Source: Paenibacillus sp. MSJ-34 (lineage in GTDB: Bacteria > Bacillota > Bacilli > Paenibacillales > Paenibacillaceae). Taken from it: a DNA stretch of 32,379 nucleotides. Location: the NCBI RefSeq assembly GCF_018918005.1, contig NZ_JAHLPR010000061.1, forward strand, positions 1 through 32,379, in the 5' to 3' direction. Made by a program: the position numbers and the translations under genes. A model generated the notes under the pieces. That model was given only the letters and a program-made list of their open reading frames with translations. It searched no databases and was not told where the DNA came from. Positions 16,759 through 23,090 of this stretch are shown here, piece by piece; positions within the stretch are counted from its first letter, which is position 1, and the number at the start of each line of letters is the position of its first letter.

Positions 16759-16777
16759 CATGATGCCAATCACCTCA

Positions 16778-16831
16778 GCAACGCGTTGCATTCATCATTC
16801 GATGAAGGGCGAATGTTTTTCCGGCTATAAT
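16778..16831 (+). promoter_or_regulatory. Promoter with two palindromes upstream of the flavin-reductase-like gene
   Basis: A perfect 12-base palindrome GCAACGCGTTGC (16778-16789) is followed by TTCATC-ATTC-GATGAA (16791-16806) and a TATAAT at 16826-16831. The second dyad sits where a -35 box would be, suiting a repressor such as the adjacent ArsR-type protein. Outer pairing CATTC/GAATG followed by five T could also make it a terminator for the ArsR-type gene. The two readings cannot be separated from sequence alone. Confidence 0.5.
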
Positions 16832-16850
16832 GCTTGTTGAGGTGATGAAA

Positions 16851-17456
16851 ATGAATAAACAAACGAAAACGGCCATTCAGGTCATTCAGCCCAAAATACT
16901 GTACTTCGGTACACCGGTCGTATTGCTCTCCACTTTGAATGAAGATGGAACGACAAACCTTACACCGATGTCATCTGCCTGGGCGCTAGGGAATCGCATC
17001 GTGCTCGGGCTCGCCGGAGGAGGGAAGGGATTAGTCAACCTGAACCGCTGCGGGGAATGCGTCGTCAACCTGCCGGATGCGTCGCACTGGGGGCAAGTGG
17101 AAAGATTGGCCAGATTGACCGGTGCCAATCCGGTGCCAGACTGCAAACGGGAGCTGTACCGATTTGAACGCGACAAATTTTCAGCCGGCGGTTTCACGCC
17201 GCTTGCTTCAGATGTCGTGCGGCCGCAGCGGGTGGAAGAGTGTCCGTTGCAAATCGAGGCGCAAGTCGTCAACCTCCACGAGTCGGAGGGATTTGCCATT
17301 ATCGAGGTAGAGGCGCAAAAAGTCCATGCCCACGAAACGATTGTGCTGACCGATTATCATGTCAATCCAACCGCGTGGAACCCGTTGATTTACAGCTTTC
17401 GCCACTACTTTGGCCTGGATCGGGAGTTGGGCAAAACCTTTAAGTCAGAGACATGA
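16851..17456 (+). CDS. Flavin reductase (DIM6/NTAB-like) family protein
   Basis: A 201-residue protein of the FMN-binding split-barrel flavin reductase domain, including GTPVVLLSTLNEDGTTNLTP and MSSAWALGNRIVLGLAGGGKGLVNL in the FMN-binding N-terminal half. Members reduce free flavin with NAD(P)H or bind FMN for unknown oxidoreductions; the exact substrate cannot be read. ATG 16851 is used because GAGGTGA (16839-16845) is well placed and the -10 box at 16826-16831 excludes the in-frame ATG 16830. The ArsR-type gene upstream on the same strand is a likely regulator. A weak terminator follows. The same frame stays open after its TGA for about 200 bases (see findings). Confidence 0.85.
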   Translation: MNKQTKTAIQVIQPKILYFGTPVVLLSTLNEDGTTNLTPMSSAWALGNRIVLGLAGGGKGLVNLNRCGECVVNLPDASHWGQVERLARLTGANPVPDCKRELYRFERDKFSAGGFTPLASDVVRPQRVEECPLQIEAQVVNLHESEGFAIIEVEAQKVHAHETIVLTDYHVNPTAWNPLIYSFRHYFGLDRELGKTFKSET

Positions 17457-17466
17457 GACAAAAATC

Positions 17467-17491
17467 AAGAGCTCCCCGATCACGAGCTTTT
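17467..17491 (+). terminator. Weak terminator after the flavin-reductase-like gene
   Basis: AAGAGCTC (17467-17474) pairs with GAGCTTTT (17484-17491) over 8 base pairs with one wobble and a 9-base loop. The T-run is short and partly in the stem. Confidence 0.45.
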
Positions 17492-17666
17492 CCACTGGCA
17501 ATGCATCGAAAAAGGCTGCGGATTCGATTTCATGGAAGTCGTTATGCGTAATTGGCCGGCAACTGGCGGCCTCTCGGGCGGGCTTGCAAATGATGCCAGA
17601 TTTGTATACGAACGCGTTATGGAATCGGCAAAAGTAAGCTCCAATGACTCTCTGGATCTGTCGGTA

Positions 17667-17850
17667 TGCTGTACGGAATACAACATAGTAGGAAAATTGG
17701 CGCCGGAACCGGCCACATTGTTGTATAAAGTGCAGCATAATCGCGAAATTTTTGCCTATCATCCCAAATTAAGCTTCTTATGCTGTATTTTGTGCAACAT
17801 CGTCGCCAACTCGTTCGAAAAAACCGGATTATGTTGTATTTTGTACAACA
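17667..17850. repeat. Array of four 19-base palindromes (TGYTGTA-N5-TRCARCA)
   Basis: Copies lie at 17667-17685, 17719-17737, 17781-17799 and 17832-17850, each with 7-base arms around a 5-base centre. Left arms alternate TGCTGTA, TGTTGTA, TGCTGTA, TGTTGTA; right arms are TACAACA, TGCAGCA, TGCAACA, TACAACA. Centre spacing is 52, 62 and 51 bases, close to whole helical turns. The last copy is a perfect dyad. The array sits between the 3' ends of convergent genes, each of which has its own terminator. Spacers do not resemble one another, and there are no cas genes, so it is not CRISPR. Confidence 0.85.
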
Positions 17851-17982
17851 AACGTACGTCCTCTGGTAGAAAAGTACTGTCGTTTCGCCATAAAACCAAT
17901 GGCATTGTCGGCGAATAAAAATTGATCTATATTAGATTCGCAGCCTTTGCAGGGGCAATAGGCAATATCAACATGCATATCT

Positions 17983-18014
17983 AAAAAGACGGCAGCCGCC
18001 AGGGCTGTCGTCTT
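17983..18014 (-). terminator. Terminator of the small secreted-protein gene
   Basis: Plus-strand 17986-17997 (AAGACGGCAGCC) and 18003-18014 (GGCTGTCGTCTT) form a 12-base-pair stem with one mismatch that is a wobble in RNA. On the minus strand it is followed by TTTTT (17983-17987). Confidence 0.75.
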
Positions 18015-18042
18015 AAAGCTGTTATTGCCGGATATGTTAAAG

Positions 18043-18405
18043 TCATTCCGTGATAAATCTGTCTGCATACACAGCGACATCGGCGCTGTTATAAGTAATT
18101 TTCAATTTGTAGTAATCTGCCGGTTGATTGGAAGCTAGCAGTACTTTTTCTCTTTTCGTCTCGCCTGGGCGCACGAAGACGACTTGTGAGCCTACGGGAA
18201 CGTCGCCTGTAGGAGTTACTTTGAGCAGAGTAAGCGTGACAGATCCCCATGTAATAAAATTCCGGTTGTAATATGAGGCCTCGTACGAGATGTTGCCGGA
18301 GAGATAATAGGGCGGCGAAGTGCCTTCTAACGCTTTAGCCGACGCCATCGATGCGATCGAGAGCAGCATGATCATTAGGATGGCAATAACAGAAAATTTT
18401 TTCAT
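18043..18405 (-). CDS. Small secreted protein of unknown function
   Basis: A 120-residue protein with a clear Sec signal peptide, MKKFSVIAILMIMLLSIASMASA, and likely cleavage after ASA near residue 23. The mature part of about 97 residues is rich in beta-strand-forming sequence (NFITWGSVTLTLLKVTPTGD and onward) and has no cysteine, so it may be a small exported beta-sandwich. I do not recognise a family. ATG 18405 is chosen over in-frame ATG 18423 because AGAGGTG precedes it and the signal peptide then starts MKKF. It has its own terminator and lies downstream of the oxidoreductase gene on the same strand. Confidence 0.75.
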   Translation of the reverse strand: MKKFSVIAILMIMLLSIASMASAKALEGTSPPYYLSGNISYEASYYNRNFITWGSVTLTLLKVTPTGDVPVGSQVVFVRPGETKREKVLLASNQPADYYKLKITYNSADVAVYADRFITE

Positions 18406-18484
18406 AATTACACCTCTTTTCATAGTTAGGTAAAATATTACATTTTAATTGTATATATCTCTTGTTGACCAATCTGACTGCCTT

Positions 18485-19480
18485 TTAATTTGTTAAAAGA
18501 ATCTTCCCCGGATTTCTCTTGGAAACTTGTGCATAACAAACTGCATCATGTACCTCTTGCAGGTCGTAATGAGACGCAGGAATCGTAAGCTTCAACTTCC
18601 CGCTAATGATCAACGATACCAAATGGCGAAACGTTTCCTGCCACGTTTGTACGGAAACATGCCCATTCCAATGTCTTAGATGAAACATCCGAATATTGGC
18701 TTTCGCTTGTTTTGCAATATCCGCCCAGTTGACCGGCGTTCCCGACAAAAGACCAATGACTAACAACATGCCGCCAGGGCGAAGACAAAATGCCAACTCT
18801 GTTCCGGATGATGCTCCGACAGAATCAATAGCTGCAGTTGCCCCATGTCCGTTCGTTAATTCCATAACCGTTTGATGTAACGGCGTCTCCGTTATATTGA
18901 TTACATGCGAAGCACCTAGTTGGAGAAGTTCTTCCGTGTAAGAGTGATTCCTCGTTACTGCAATCAGTCGATAACCTATCATTTTGGATAATTGGGCAAA
19001 TATACGACCGATCGAGGAGCCGCAAGCATTTACCAGTACGACATCGTTTGGTCTTATCTGCAAAACCTCTGTGCAAGCAAGCCACGCCGTTACCGGGTTA
19101 ATATATAATTGGGCGGCCGTATCATCGTCAATAGCATCCGGTATGGGAACGATCCAATCTGATGATGCTTTCACATATTCTTGCCAAGTGCCCTCCCCCC
19201 GTAAAGGCAGTACGCGCTTTCCAATAAGTTCTTTAGGAACGCAAGGCCCCACTTCTTCAATCATACCGACTCCTTCATACCCGGGAATGGCCGGAAGCGA
19301 AATGCGATGAGCATAGGCCCCCGTGATAGGAATAAGATCGGATGGGTTTATGGGGCGGGCAAGCATACGTACAAGAACTTCTCCAGGCTTAGGGTTTTCG
19401 ATTTTTCTACTCTCTACTCTCAGAACATGTTGAGGCGCACCAAACTCATAAAATCTTATACATTTGGCTTCGGACTCCAT
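18485..19480 (-). CDS. MECR-like zinc-free medium-chain dehydrogenase/reductase
   Basis: A 331-residue NAD(P)H-dependent oxidoreductase of the medium-chain superfamily. The N-terminal GroES-like domain contains RPINPSDLIPITGAY and PAIPGYEGVGMIEEVGP, as in 2-enoyl thioester reductases and quinone oxidoreductases. The Rossmann part starts VVLVNACGSSIGRIFAQLSK. The cysteine and histidine ligands of zinc alcohol dehydrogenases are absent. The exact substrate (enoyl thioester, quinone or enone) cannot be assigned. ATG 19480 is preceded on the minus strand by GGGGGGAG at good spacing. It is probably transcribed alone or with the secreted-protein gene 79 bases downstream. Confidence 0.87.
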   Translation of the reverse strand: MESEAKCIRFYEFGAPQHVLRVESRKIENPKPGEVLVRMLARPINPSDLIPITGAYAHRISLPAIPGYEGVGMIEEVGPCVPKELIGKRVLPLRGEGTWQEYVKASSDWIVPIPDAIDDDTAAQLYINPVTAWLACTEVLQIRPNDVVLVNACGSSIGRIFAQLSKMIGYRLIAVTRNHSYTEELLQLGASHVINITETPLHQTVMELTNGHGATAAIDSVGASSGTELAFCLRPGGMLLVIGLLSGTPVNWADIAKQAKANIRMFHLRHWNGHVSVQTWQETFRHLVSLIISGKLKLTIPASHYDLQEVHDAVCYAQVSKRNPGKILLTN

Positions 19481-19631
19481 TCGACGCTCCCCCCGCTTGG
19501 GTATTTTTCTTTTAGTATACTCATAAAAGATTCTTCAGGACGACCTTCGGTTAAACTGTTGGTATATTTAACACAAACTGCCACTAGCGTTGCATTAAAT
19601 CTTCTGGCTGGGATGCGGTACCATGGAAATA

Positions 19632-19825
19632 TAACGGATTTCCGAGGTCTTATTTTTTGAATTCCAGTCGAATATTGGAATTAACGGATTTTCGAACCGT
19701 TAACATGTCGCGATCGGCTGAGAATCCTTGGTTTTGTGAAGTTTCGACAAAAATAGAGCCCTCCAAATCCGCTAACTCCGCCAAAATTGCGTTATTGGAT
19801 CAAATAAGGCCTCCAAAATCCGTTA
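19632..19825. repeat. Third intergenic repeat family (TAACGGATTT repeats, two direct and two inverted)
   Basis: The 24-base unit at 19632-19655 and the reverse complement of 19802-19825 agree at 21 of 24 positions. A half copy lies at 19681-19703 as the palindrome TTAACGG-N9-CCGTTAA, and a diverged inverted copy lies around 19752-19775. The first two are about 50 bases apart on the plus strand and the last two 51 bases apart on the minus strand. The set lies in the gap between the divergent oxidoreductase gene and the hydrolase gene. Confidence 0.7.
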
Positions 19826-20048
19826 ACCTTGTTCATCCCTATCGCAATCATCGGCTTGAAACGCAGTAAAACATTCGGTGCAACGCTAGTGCACAATTGC
19901 ATAATAAACCGCTTCGATTTAATCTATACTCGTCTGAAGGAATATATGGCGAAAATGCGCGATGAAAGATTTAGGCAGCGGTCAACCGGCGAGGGGGCAA
20001 ACCATATTGAAACATTTTTGCTAGAATCCCATGGAATTCGAACGGTAG

Positions 20049-20177
20049 ATAAGAAAGCCGTTGCGGGGACTAATCTGGTTCAGCGCAGGCAAATGGACGG
20101 AGCAAGACTTGACTGAGTTGTTTGAATATTTAAACGGCTATTCGATGAAAATGATGTCATTATCAAAAATCTGTTAA
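20049..20177 (+). pseudogene. Remnant of a protein-coding gene, family unknown
   Basis: A plus-strand frame ending at TAA 20175-20177 reads [20 protein letters not shown], then [10 protein letters not shown] and seven more residues to the stop. This is amphipathic, gene-like sequence, but it is closed upstream by TAG at 20046-20048 and has no ribosome site. A second gene-like stretch in another frame (from about 19945, MAKMRDERFRQRSTGEGANH) may be its shifted N-terminal part. I do not recognise the family. It lies just before the hydrolase gene. Confidence 0.35.
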
Positions 20178-20194
20178 AGGATAGGGTGGTTGCA

Positions 20195-21121
20195 ATGGGC
20201 TTTATCGTCAGACAGATGATAAGAAGAGGCTGGGAACAAGTGAGGAAGCAGGATTTGGCCCGTATCGCCCGGCAAACGCCGACACCGGGCGTTGCGGAAC
20301 AAGTCGATCTGGCGTATCTCGACGACGGAGATCCGATGCACCTGCTGGATATCTATTATCCGGCAGGGACGAAAGGGTTATTGCCCACGATCGTCGATAT
20401 TCATGGCGGCGGCTGGATGTACGGCGACAAAGAATTGAACAAATACTACTGCCTATATTTGGCGGCCCAAGGCTTCGCCGTTGCGAACATCAGCTACCGG
20501 TTGCTGCCGAATACCGATTTGCGCGGGCAGGTGCAGGATATCTTCGCCGCATTGCATTGGTTGGAAAAACACGGATCGCAGCATCATTGCGACCTCAGCC
20601 GCTTCTATATATGCGGCGATTCGGCCGGCGGGCATTTAACCGGGCTTGCCGCTTGCGTGCAACTTAGCCCCGAATTGCAAGCAATTTACGGTGTGCGGCC
20701 AACCGGACTGCATATCAAAGCGATCGGCATCAGCCACGGCATGTGCGAGCTCTCCGATTTTCGCCGTATCAGCCGAGCCTTGGGCGCCGGAAACAGCGTC
20801 TATAAGGAAATGTTCCGCATGTTTTTCGGCCAGAAACCGGAGCTTGCGGCATGCTACGGAAAAGCGAGTTTTACGGAAACGGCCGAAGGCCTCGACCTGC
20901 CGCCTGTTTTCCTCATCAGCAGCGAAGCCGACCCGCTGCACAATTATCATTCTGTCGTACTGGATCGGTACCTGAGCGAAAGAAATATACTGCATCAAAC
21001 GAAATTTTGGACGAAATCGCACGGGAAACGTCTGGGACATGTATTTCATGTCGCCAATCCGGAGTGGCCGGAGAGCATGGAATCCAACAATGAGATGCTG
21101 GCGTTTTTCTCGAACATATAG
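20195..21121 (+). CDS. Alpha/beta hydrolase (esterase/lipase, HSL-like)
   Basis: A 308-residue serine hydrolase. HGGGW (residues 70-74) supplies the oxyanion hole, and S143 in GDSAGG (141-146) is the nucleophile. D246 in SEADPL and H282 or H285 in GHVFHV complete a probable triad. The order and the HGGG motif place it with hormone-sensitive-lipase-like carboxylesterases acting on short acyl or acetyl esters. There is no signal peptide, so it is cytoplasmic. I use ATG 20195 with AGGGTGG upstream; in-frame GTG 20186 after AAAGGA is possible. It converges on the globin gene, and the gap is almost filled by the second palindrome array. Confidence 0.88.
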   Translation: MGFIVRQMIRRGWEQVRKQDLARIARQTPTPGVAEQVDLAYLDDGDPMHLLDIYYPAGTKGLLPTIVDIHGGGWMYGDKELNKYYCLYLAAQGFAVANISYRLLPNTDLRGQVQDIFAALHWLEKHGSQHHCDLSRFYICGDSAGGHLTGLAACVQLSPELQAIYGVRPTGLHIKAIGISHGMCELSDFRRISRALGAGNSVYKEMFRMFFGQKPELAACYGKASFTETAEGLDLPPVFLISSEADPLHNYHSVVLDRYLSERNILHQTKFWTKSHGKRLGHVFHVANPEWPESMESNNEMLAFFSNI

Positions 21122-21164
21122 TCTGGTCTCGTCCGGCAATGTCATCCTGTTTTCCGCTCGTCTG

Positions 21165-21345
21165 TTGGATTTTATCCAGCGGAATAATGCTTCTCAGCCC
21201 ATTCTGCGTGCGTTGATTGGATTTCATCCAATCAAATCATCGCAAATCCGGTGAAAAGCGGAATACGGCTCGAATCTGTTGGATCATTTCCAATGAGACC
21301 TCGCTTTTCATCGAAAACCTTTCCATTTGATTGGAGATAATCCAA
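21165..21345. repeat. Array of four palindromes (TTGGA-N5-TCCAA)
   Basis: Copies lie at 21165-21179, 21217-21231, 21279-21293 and 21331-21345. Each is TTGGA, five bases, then TCCAA (the first ends TCCAG). The second extends to GATTGGA/TCCAATC. With two more bases the left arms alternate TGTTGGA, GATTGGA, TGTTGGA, GATTGGA. Centre spacing is 52, 62 and 52 bases, the same as the array at 17667-17850, though the palindromes differ. It fills the gap between the 3' ends of the hydrolase and globin genes, where no ordinary terminator is visible. Confidence 0.85.
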
Positions 21346-21356
21346 CTTGTTCAGCT

Positions 21357-21722
21357 TTATTTGTACAGCACATCGTCCTTCAATGTTGCGATTTTGTCGA
21401 GCGCTTCGCGAATATTCGCTTCGGGGACCTCGAAGTGTTCCAACGCCTCGCGTAAATGCTTCACGATCGCATCGAAATGCTCGGGTTGCAGGTTCATCCC
21501 CTCATGCGCTTTCGCCATCGCTTTCCCTGTATACCGTTTCGGGCCTCCGAGAGCGAAACTGATGAATTTCGTTTGATGCAGACGTTGTTTTTCCATATCG
21601 GTATTGGCGAAAAAATGGTTGACCGTATCGTCGGCCAGTACAAGTTCGTAGAAGTAATCGACCACTTTGCCGATCGTTTCTTCGCCGCCAAGTTGTTCGT
21701 AAAGGGTTGCCGTTGAAGTCAT
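21357..21722 (-). CDS. Truncated hemoglobin, group I-like
   Basis: A 121-residue 2-on-2 globin, the usual length. It starts TATLYEQLGGEETIGKVVDYFYELV (helices A-B with B-helix tyrosines), continues HFFANTDMEKQRLHQTKFIS and has the heme-ligand region KAMAKAHEGMNL with proximal histidine H73. Such proteins bind O2 or NO and protect against nitrosative or oxidative stress. ATG 21722 is preceded on the minus strand by GGAGGT six bases away. It is a single gene, convergent with the hydrolase. A 9-base inverted repeat lies just upstream and may be an operator. Confidence 0.93.
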   Translation of the reverse strand: MTSTATLYEQLGGEETIGKVVDYFYELVLADDTVNHFFANTDMEKQRLHQTKFISFALGGPKRYTGKAMAKAHEGMNLQPEHFDAIVKHLREALEHFEVPEANIREALDKIATLKDDVLYK

Positions 21723-21740
21723 GCGATACCTCCGTTGTAT

Positions 21741-21777
21741 TTATTGGGAAAAGACAAGAATTAGTATCTCCCAATAA
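21741..21777 (-). promoter_or_regulatory. Inverted repeat upstream of the globin gene
   Basis: TTATTGGGA (21741-21749) and TCCCAATAA (21769-21777) are perfect complements with 19 bases between them. They lie 19-55 bases upstream of the globin start, so they are either an operator with half-sites 28 bases apart or a 5' leader hairpin. Confidence 0.5.
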
Positions 21778-22101
21778 CGGCATTTCGTTTCGGCTGTTTT
21801 TTTGCATCCCATATTACGGAAATGCATCAAACATTTCGCAAGCATTGCATGAAGGGCGGAACGTTTGGCGGCAACCGGGAAGGGGAGCGGGGGAAAAGAC
21901 ATTCTGAGCATGATGCATATATTTTAGCGCGGTGAAATTTATGCACGAGACTCAGAAAGGGGAAAAAACAGAGATAGCGGTTGGGGAACGTCGATAAATG
22001 AACGGAGCTATTTGTACGGCTCATCGCCAATCAAAGTATCGACTTTATCGTGCTGTGGTGCATATCGTCTTCATTGCCACCGAAGCGCTTTAATAAACAT
22101 A
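21778..22101. other. Intergenic region before the catabolic locus
   Basis: About 320 bases between the globin gene (minus strand) and the promoter of the FCD regulator (plus strand). I see no frame with a ribosome site and a recognisable product, and no copy of the palindromes found nearby. Confidence 0.5.
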
Positions 22102-22131
22102 TTGACAAATAATAAACCATGAATCTATAAT
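22102..22131 (+). promoter_or_regulatory. Consensus promoter of the catabolic locus
   Basis: TTGACA (22102-22107) and TATAAT (22126-22131) match the sigma-A consensus exactly, with an 18-base spacer. The RNA should start near 22138, leaving a leader of about 108 bases. Such a strong promoter at the head of a catabolic locus implies repression, consistent with the dyads that follow. Confidence 0.8.
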
Positions 22132-22145
22132 GAACACTAAACCTG

Positions 22146-22160
22146 CTCATCAGTGATGAG
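22146..22160. promoter_or_regulatory. Operator dyad 1 (CTCATC-AGT-GATGAG)
   Basis: A perfect 6-base inverted repeat with a 3-base centre, about 9-23 bases after the predicted transcription start. The same arms recur at 22219-22239. It is a likely binding site for the regulator encoded just downstream. Confidence 0.7.
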
Positions 22161-22218
22161 GTACCTAAAAAGTTAGTTTTCTTTACACTAAAGTACAGCA
22201 ATTTTTTTTTATTAATTG

Positions 22219-22239
22219 CTCCTCATCATAGATGAGGAG
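22219..22239. promoter_or_regulatory. Operator dyad 2 covering the regulator's ribosome site
   Basis: Arms CTCCTCATC (22219-22227) and GATGAGGAG (22231-22239) are perfect complements around ATA. They contain the CTCATC/GATGAG core of dyad 1. The right arm contains most of the AGGAGG ribosome site (22235-22240) of the regulator gene, so in RNA the same sequence would form a 9-base-pair hairpin hiding that site. Both DNA binding and translational control are possible. The dyad centres are about 76 bases apart. Confidence 0.7.
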
Positions 22240-22245
22240 GGAAAG

Positions 22246-23073
22246 GTGAGGTGTGAGGTGGACGTAAAGTATGTTGAAAACGTTGACACACTCGATGAAG
22301 AGAGCTTTTTTCCTTCAAAAAGCGAATATTCGGAGTATCTCGTTCTAAAGTATTTGAAACAAACCGATGAGCCGGTTGGCTCCTGGGTTTTGAAAGTGAT
22401 GCTTGGACTGAAAGGAGTAGAGCTAAGCACGGCGACGATTGGAAGATTGTTGAAAGAATTGGACGCCAAGGGATTCACAAAGCTTGTCGGCGCGCAAGGA
22501 AGGGTCATTACTTCGGAAGGAATTCATTATGCCAAATTTCAATCCGAACGGATCGAAAGGGAGCGCCTGCAGGCGCGGCTCATGATGGCGGCGATACCGC
22601 AAAGCCTTGACGAGTTGATCGATTTGCTTCATGCAAGGAAAGCTTTGGAGTGCGAAACGGCAAGACTGGCCGCGCTTCGTGCTAACAAAAAGGATATTGA
22701 GGAACTTGAAGTTTCGTTGAAAAAACATGAGGAAGTCGTCAAAGGAAAGATTGACCCTACCGATATTGCTTTAGATTTTCATATTAAAGTGGCCAAGGCG
22801 TCCTATAATCGATTCTTAATTGCATCGCTGGATATTTTAATTTACGAAGAACTTAAGCTGGAATCGCAAATTGCCCAGCTCATCACGAGAGAGCGCGGGG
22901 AAGAGTATCTTCTTCAACATATATCGATTGTCGACGCTATTAAGCAGAAAAACGCTCAAGAAGCCGAGAGACTGATGGGCGTTCATATCGAAACGCTGAT
23001 TGGCGCTATTAAAGAACAAGCCGAAGGATATGAAACCCAAATGATCCCGTTTATGAATGGGATAGACGAATAA
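22246..23073 (+). CDS. FCD-domain transcriptional regulator with NrpR/RNase R-like winged helix
   Basis: A 275-residue regulator. Residues about 30-97 form a winged helix of the type found in NrpR and at the start of RNase R (VGSWVLKVMLGLKGVELSTA, then IGRLLKELDAKGFTKL and GRVITSEG), not the usual GntR domain. Residues about 120-265 are an FCD ligand domain with probable metal-binding histidines H179 (DFHIKVAKAS), H225 and H247. FCD domains sense small acids. GTG 22246 is used because AGGAGG (22235-22240) is five bases away; GTG 22258 is an alternative. It leads a same-strand run of five genes and is probably autoregulated through the two dyads. The gap to the amidohydrolase is 17 bases. Confidence 0.85.
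   Translation: MRCEVDVKYVENVDTLDEESFFPSKSEYSEYLVLKYLKQTDEPVGSWVLKVMLGLKGVELSTATIGRLLKELDAKGFTKLVGAQGRVITSEGIHYAKFQSERIERERLQARLMMAAIPQSLDELIDLLHARKALECETARLAALRANKKDIEELEVSLKKHEEVVKGKIDPTDIALDFHIKVAKASYNRFLIASLDILIYEELKLESQIAQLITRERGEEYLLQHISIVDAIKQKNAQEAERLMGVHIETLIGAIKEQAEGYETQMIPFMNGIDE
22274..22288 (+). promoter_or_regulatory. Candidate catabolite-response element
   Basis: TTGAAAACGTTGACA matches 14 of 15 positions of the CcpA-site consensus WTGNAARCGNWWWCA. It lies inside the first codons of the regulator gene, a position where CcpA can block elongation. Confidence 0.5.
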
Positions 23074-23090
23074 AGAAAGGGGCGAATGAA

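Larger units (their letters stand above)
17492..18042. other. Intergenic region between convergent genes
   Basis: No confident gene lies here. The first 150 bases read, in the frame of the flavin-reductase-like gene, as a protein-like stretch (FHWQCIEKGCGFDF and onward) without a credible start. The middle is the four-palindrome array at 17667-17850. The right end carries the terminator of the minus-strand secreted-protein gene. A plus-strand frame over 17532-17918 runs through the palindromes and is rejected as a gene. Confidence 0.5.

Noticed and set aside
17667-17850. CRISPR array
   Set aside because: Only four repeats that vary in arms and centre, spacers of 33, 43 and 32 bases, repeats are self-palindromes of 19 bases, and no cas genes are present.
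17532-17918. 128-codon plus-strand reading frame as a gene
   Set aside because: It runs straight through all four palindromes, whose translations are repeated low-complexity cysteine/asparagine stretches. It has no ribosome site.
22179-22210. Attenuator in the leader of the FCD regulator
   Set aside because: The only stem (CTTTA/TAAAG) is five A-T-rich base pairs and is separated from the T-run by about ten bases.
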